Shown one piece after another: positions 59,785 to 64,000 of a DNA stretch of 64,000 nt. Origin of the DNA: Physcia stellaris (taxonomy: Eukaryota > Ascomycota > Lecanoromycetes > Caliciales > Physciaceae); NCBI GenBank assembly GCA_018902385.1, contig JABSSW010000003.1:496001-560000 (forward strand), written 5' to 3'. Both the position numbers and the translations under genes were made by a program. Within the stretch, counting starts at the first letter, position 1. The number at the start of each line of letters is the position of its first letter. Under the pieces are notes generated by a model that was not told the origin of the DNA, searched no databases, and saw only the letters and a program-made list of their open reading frames with translations.

Positions 59785-61940
59785 TTAGCTTAATAGCACT
59801 CGGATTTCACCTGTGGTTCGAGGGAAATATTGCCGAAGTAGCTGTGACGCCTCACCAAGGCCACCGTGCTCCTGTGTATCCTTCGTGGTCTCTTCCGACT
59901 CGTCGAAAGCGGCTAACTGAGCCTCAACAAATCCAAAGTCCTCGCAGAACCGTTCAGCTGCTTCTGTAGTTATGTTGCTGGCCAGTTTCTTGTTGTTCAA
60001 GTACTTAATGTTCTCTTTCGCATCTATTGACGCCGAGGGAAGAAAGTCATCCAGTGTCTGGCTGGCATCTTGGAGAGCTGCTGGCTGGAATGTAGGAAGT
60101 TCTTGTATGGGTGCAACAGTATCTGACGATTTCTCCGAAAAAGGGGCCAAGGAAGCCATCATGGGGTACAGACCAGAGCTATGCAGAAAGAATGAGTGCT
60201 GAAAGTCCGTTAAAGTGGTCGCATAAGATTTGACATCATCTTCAAGCGCTGAAACCTTTTGCTGAACGAAATCGTAATCCGAGAGCGTCGCTTGTGCTGC
60301 TTGTAAGCAGTTTATTAGGAAAATGCTGTAGTGAGGCTCCTCGGAATCTTGTGCGATCTTCCTACAAATGTCGAGGAAGGGATCCAGGGCCACGTCTGTT
60401 ATTCTTTTAAAGTCCTCTTCGCGGCTTGTTATTGGCGTGAGAGAGGAATCAAAATTCTTTATTAGCACCTTGAGCTGATCGAGCGATTCGGTCAAGAAAT
60501 CGGGCAAACGCATGTCAGGGGGAGGCCGGTCAGCGTCAGTCAGAATGTAGCGAACATGATCCGCCATGATGGTCTCAAATTGACGGAAAGCAAAATCTTC
60601 TAGGGAACTGAGGCTCTCTATCAGAGTATTTCCAGCCCCTAGCAATTTGGTGAATGTGACTCGGTAGAAGCACAAGAGGCTAACAAATTGATAAACCATG
60701 ACTGCATCTTCCTGGTTGTATATGACTTGCTCGACCCGCTGGCGTAGGACTTGAACTACACCGTTGAGATTTCTGCCCGCAAGTTCTTCAAGTGCTTTGC
60801 GGCCATCGAAAGCCTCACCGTCAACAGTTGACCAAGGCTCGCTTTCTGTACCCCGTTTGAAACCTTGGACGATCTCTTCACCATCGGCTGTTGCGAGGTT
60901 CTCAAGTGCTTCGCGTTCGGATACCGACGCAGCATGGGTCCATGCAAGCATGTCACCAACATACCGAAGCGGATCATGGGAGTGATATTCGATGGGCTTT
61001 GTAACTGTGTCACGGTCTAGGCCATCGCTTGGCCCCGTAAGTGCGGCATAAAAGGCATCTAATAAAACGTGCTCTCGAGCTTCCGCGAAGAAATCAAGGC
61101 AGCTCTGGAAAAGTGTGGGGCGTTCTGCTAGGGCTTTCAGTGCTCGACGTATCATTGAGCTAACCTGCGGGTTCTCGAAATTCAACATCTTGAATTCACG
61201 TTGAATCCACCGATAGAGTCTTTGATAAGCGCTGTTCAGATTTCTTGAACTCTGTTCCATCAGCTCAAGACCCAGGCGCTGATTTTCGGTACCCAGAAGA
61301 ATTTGACAATCCTTGTGTATGCGCTTCACGCGGTTGAGAACTTCGAAAAAGAAATCATCTACGACATCGGCGTTCGTGGTTAGAGCTCGTAGCTCTTTCT
61401 CGGACATTAAATAATGCTTGTTGAAGGCTTCCAGAAGCTGCTTCTTTGTCTCTGACTCGTCCTTTTGATCCAAGAGCGTAGAAGCTTCGTCAAGGATGGG
61501 ACCATTCTCTCGATGAGCAGCCATCAATTGAGTTTGGATATCGTCACAGAGTTGGTTGAGCCTGTAGATAGTGGAACCGATGCGCCTCAGTCGCTGCAAA
61601 TTTCTCAGCAGATGCGCTGAGGTCGACTGCCAAAAGAACGAACCTCCGCAACGGTACCAAACTGATCAATTATCTCAGCATTGCAGTCGATGACTTCTTT
61701 CTGAACATCCAAGCGAAGGTTGCGTCTGAAATTGGGTGTATTTTGCACGCTCGTGCTGTCCAGAGCTTGTAAAGCATCTCTAATCTCGGAATCTGCATAC
61801 GACGCGGACAAGACGCTAGAGATCTTGCCAGAGAGGACATTGCTCTTTTGCTGGAATGGCGTGGCTACGAGGCGATCGTCATATGAATCGTTCAGCTCAT
61901 AATCCGGATTACTTGCAATTCTGGTAGGATTGGCGACCAT
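59785..61940 (-). CDS. COG6: COG6, conserved oligomeric Golgi complex subunit 6
   Basis: Lobe B subunit of the COG tether for retrograde Golgi traffic. ATG 61940 ([20 protein letters not shown]). N-terminal region with [40 protein letters not shown] and DQFGTVAE. A single 50-nt intron (GTTCGT..TTTGCAG) joins to [20 protein letters not shown] in phase. The rest is one long exon: a coiled-coil ([20 protein letters not shown]), [60 protein letters not shown] and the C-terminal [16 protein letters not shown], all typical of fungal Cog6. About 700 residues. It lies head-to-head with ATG9. Confidence 0.95.
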
Positions 61941-62428
61941 GGCAGATGAGTACTCTCTTTCAAGCCCACATACAGGATATTTACATGAAAGGAATGCCGA
62001 AGACACTAAACCTGACTAGGGGCCAATGGAAAGTAACAGGAAGAAGAGCTGAACATCGACTGAAGGCAGGGAAGATCTGGGCGTCTCCAAGAGCCCTAAG
62101 AAAGTCCAGCAACCCTAAAGCCCGAAAGCGGTAGTATCCTCGTGTCCTACCTACTAGTGCTCCGGACGGAGTCAACGTTCCTTAAACACTCACCACATGA
62201 CACCAGGCACGACACTCTACACTTTTTCCATCTTCTTACGACACGCATCATGACCAGCCCATCCGCTGGTAAGTCGGGCGTGACATGAATTCGTTTCCAA
62301 AAGAATCCTGTGCTCACAAGTATGCCTTGTGGGCCCACACGAAGTACGAGTCCCTGCAATGACGAGTTGCTTGAACTCGTGAGTCAAAGGATCGAGCCCA
62401 GAAACGCACCTTGAGAAGTCCCATCATA
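61941..62428. promoter_or_regulatory. Shared COG6 / ATG9 divergent promoter region
   Basis: 488 bases between head-to-head starts. No motif I would name; short frames only. Confidence 0.5.
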
Positions 62429-64000
62429 ATGGCCTCTACCATCCTTTCCCGCTTTCTGCCGCCGGCAGCTGGAGAGCCATCCATCTACGAAACGCTGCGC
62501 CAACACGACGAGTCTTCCGATTATTCAGATCTCGAAGAAAGAGCAGCCATGGCTTTGGACGAGGAGAACCTAGGAGCGGCGTTTCACGACCAAGAACTGG
62601 ATGATGTTCTTGCGGCTGCTGTACCTAGCACAACTTCCACGTCTCGAGCTGGCAGCACGAATAGGAGAAGTAGCAGGCATCAAATAGCGGCTAAACAGAC
62701 TAGAGTACCGACAGAAGCCGTCCGGACTGCGGTCAAATTGGACGACACTGACGATGATGTCCCTCCCTCGCTGTTGTTTGAAGGTAACCAGGACCCGGAT
62801 CCAGCTTTCAGAGAGTATGAGCAACCTGGGCTCTCCCCAATTGTACGCGGCAAGATGTCTCGGAACAACCGCGCAAAGTGGAAAGCGACTCAGGAACAAC
62901 AGCCATTATACGAAGAAACTGGCGACCGGCCATCAAGAGGTGGACTTCCAGTACGAAGGGGTCCTACAATAGATCCCAGAGAGCAAGCTATGTGGCGGTG
63001 GGCCAATGTTCAAAATCTCGACAACTTCCTCATGGAAGTCTACGATTATTTTCTTGGTAATGGGATCTGGTGCATCCTGCTCAGCCGTGGATTAAATCTC
63101 CTGTACGTATTTCGAAAAGAAAATTGTCTAGACAAGGTGACATCCACTGACTACGCACAGCACTTTGGCCTTCGTCGTAGGCTTTAGTACATTTCTCCTC
63201 TCCTGCATTCAGTATAAACAAATACCTTCGAGTAAAACGATGTCCGAGATTCTAGTACCAAAATGTACGAAGAACATGTCAGGTCTCACGAACTTGATGA
63301 TCTGGCTGGTAACTTTCCTTTGGGTCTGCAAAACGTTTCAGTATGTGCTCGACATCCGCAGGCTTCACAATATGCACAATTTCTATCAGTACCTACTTCG
63401 CATTCCAGATAGTGAGATACAGACCGTCTCATGGCAGGAAGTTGTCAAGCGGTTGATGTCGCTGAGGGATTCAAACCCAGCCACTGCCTCAGGAGTCTCG
63501 GAGCGGCACCGTCGCTTCATGGGAAGTCAATCGAAGCAACGTATGGATGCCCATGACATTGCAAATCGCTTAATGCGTCGGGACAATTACCTGATTGCAC
63601 TTATCAATAAAGATGTCCTGGACCTGACTTTGCCTTTACCACTGGTCAGAAACCGACAACTCTTCTCCAGAACAATGGAGTGGAACTTAAGTCTGTGCAT
63701 ACTAGATTTCGTATTCAACGAGCAAGGCCAAGTGCGACCATATTTCTTGAAAGACACTCACCGCCGAGCTCTTAGCGACAGCTTACGCCGGCGTTTTATG
63801 TTCGCTGGGATAATGAATGTGTTATGTGCTCCATTCATATTTGTTTATTTCCTTCTTTTATTCTTCTTTCGTTACTTCAATGAATATCAGAAGAATCCAT
63901 CGGAAATTGGATCCCGCCAATACACGCCCTTCGCTGAATGGAAATTTCGCGAATTCAACGAGTTATGGCATCTGTTCCAGCGCCGCATTAATATGTCGTA
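62429..64000 (+). CDS. ATG9: ATG9, autophagy membrane scramblase (5' part, truncated by window edge)
   Basis: Multi-pass lipid scramblase whose vesicles seed the autophagosome. ATG 62429 ([20 protein letters not shown]); an in-frame upstream extension lacks an ATG. A long cytosolic, acidic and S/R-rich N-terminus ends in [20 protein letters not shown]-like [20 protein letters not shown]. One intron (about 63102-63160; GTACGT..GCACAG) joins LNLL to [20 protein letters not shown], across TM1. Then [20 protein letters not shown] (TM2), [20 protein letters not shown], the core block [36 protein letters not shown] and [20 protein letters not shown], then [20 protein letters not shown] (next membrane segment). 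The frame is open to the last base. About half of the protein is in the window. Confidence 0.95.

Overview
This window is nuclear DNA from a filamentous ascomycete (Pezizomycotina). Genes sit on both strands and are cut by many short introns, mostly about 50-80 nt with GT..AG ends and CTAAC/CTGAC-like branch sites. The gene set is fungal: Clr5-domain protein, Pth11-like 7-TM receptor, LaeA/TdiE-type methyltransferase, fungal saccharopine dehydrogenase, and the complex I subunits NUJM and GRIM-19. I cannot fix the class or species from sequence alone. I recognise no transposon, rRNA, tRNA or CRISPR array.

Layout, left to right. 0-2.1 kb: the 5' part of SLY1 (minus, runs off the left edge). 2.4-4.1: a solitary SAM methyltransferase (minus). 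5.1-9.3: a large gene that reads as the ascomycete PNUTS/Ppn1 protein, combining a TFIIS-N-like helical region, an RVSF PP1-docking motif and a terminal CCCH finger. 9.6-10.9: a DUF218/YdcF-like gene, tail-to-tail with COQ7 (10.9-11.7). 12.1-14.2: RTF1. 14.9-16.5: an IFRD-family gene. 17.1-22.4: phospholipase D (PX + two HKD motifs, minus). 24.1-25.4: a secreted CE16 GDSL esterase. 26.0-27.6: LYS1. 27.8-28.8: a DUF4188 membrane protein. 29.7-30.7 and 30.9-33.5: GAR1 and threonyl-tRNA synthetase, head to head. 34.1-37.0: SLM1-like PH protein. 37.4-38.2: complex I NUJM. 38.8-43.1: UBP2-like deubiquitinase. 43.5-51.0: a looser, accessory-looking stretch with Clr5, Pth11-like and F-box-type genes and long gene-poor gaps. 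51.9-52.2: an 8-bp minisatellite. 52.5-53.6: TRM10. 54.2-54.8: complex I GRIM-19 subunit. 54.9-59.1: MSN5/exportin-5 karyopherin. 59.8-61.9: COG6. 62.4-end: ATG9, truncated by the right edge.

Most of the window is conserved housekeeping: transcription elongation/termination (PNUTS, RTF1), membrane traffic and autophagy (SLY1, PLD, SLM1, COG6, ATG9), respiration (COQ7, NUJM, GRIM-19), translation and RNA modification (GAR1, ThrRS, TRM10) and lysine synthesis (LYS1). I do not see an operon-like or cluster-like new system. The points most worth a second look are the PNUTS assignment, three conserved genes (SLM1, NUJM, TRM10) that each change frame by exactly one base at a homopolymer, two GC-AG introns located by homology, the head-to-head COG6/ATG9 pair, and the minisatellite. 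Exon boundaries quoted come from reading frame, splice consensus and remembered family sequence; none was tested against transcripts.
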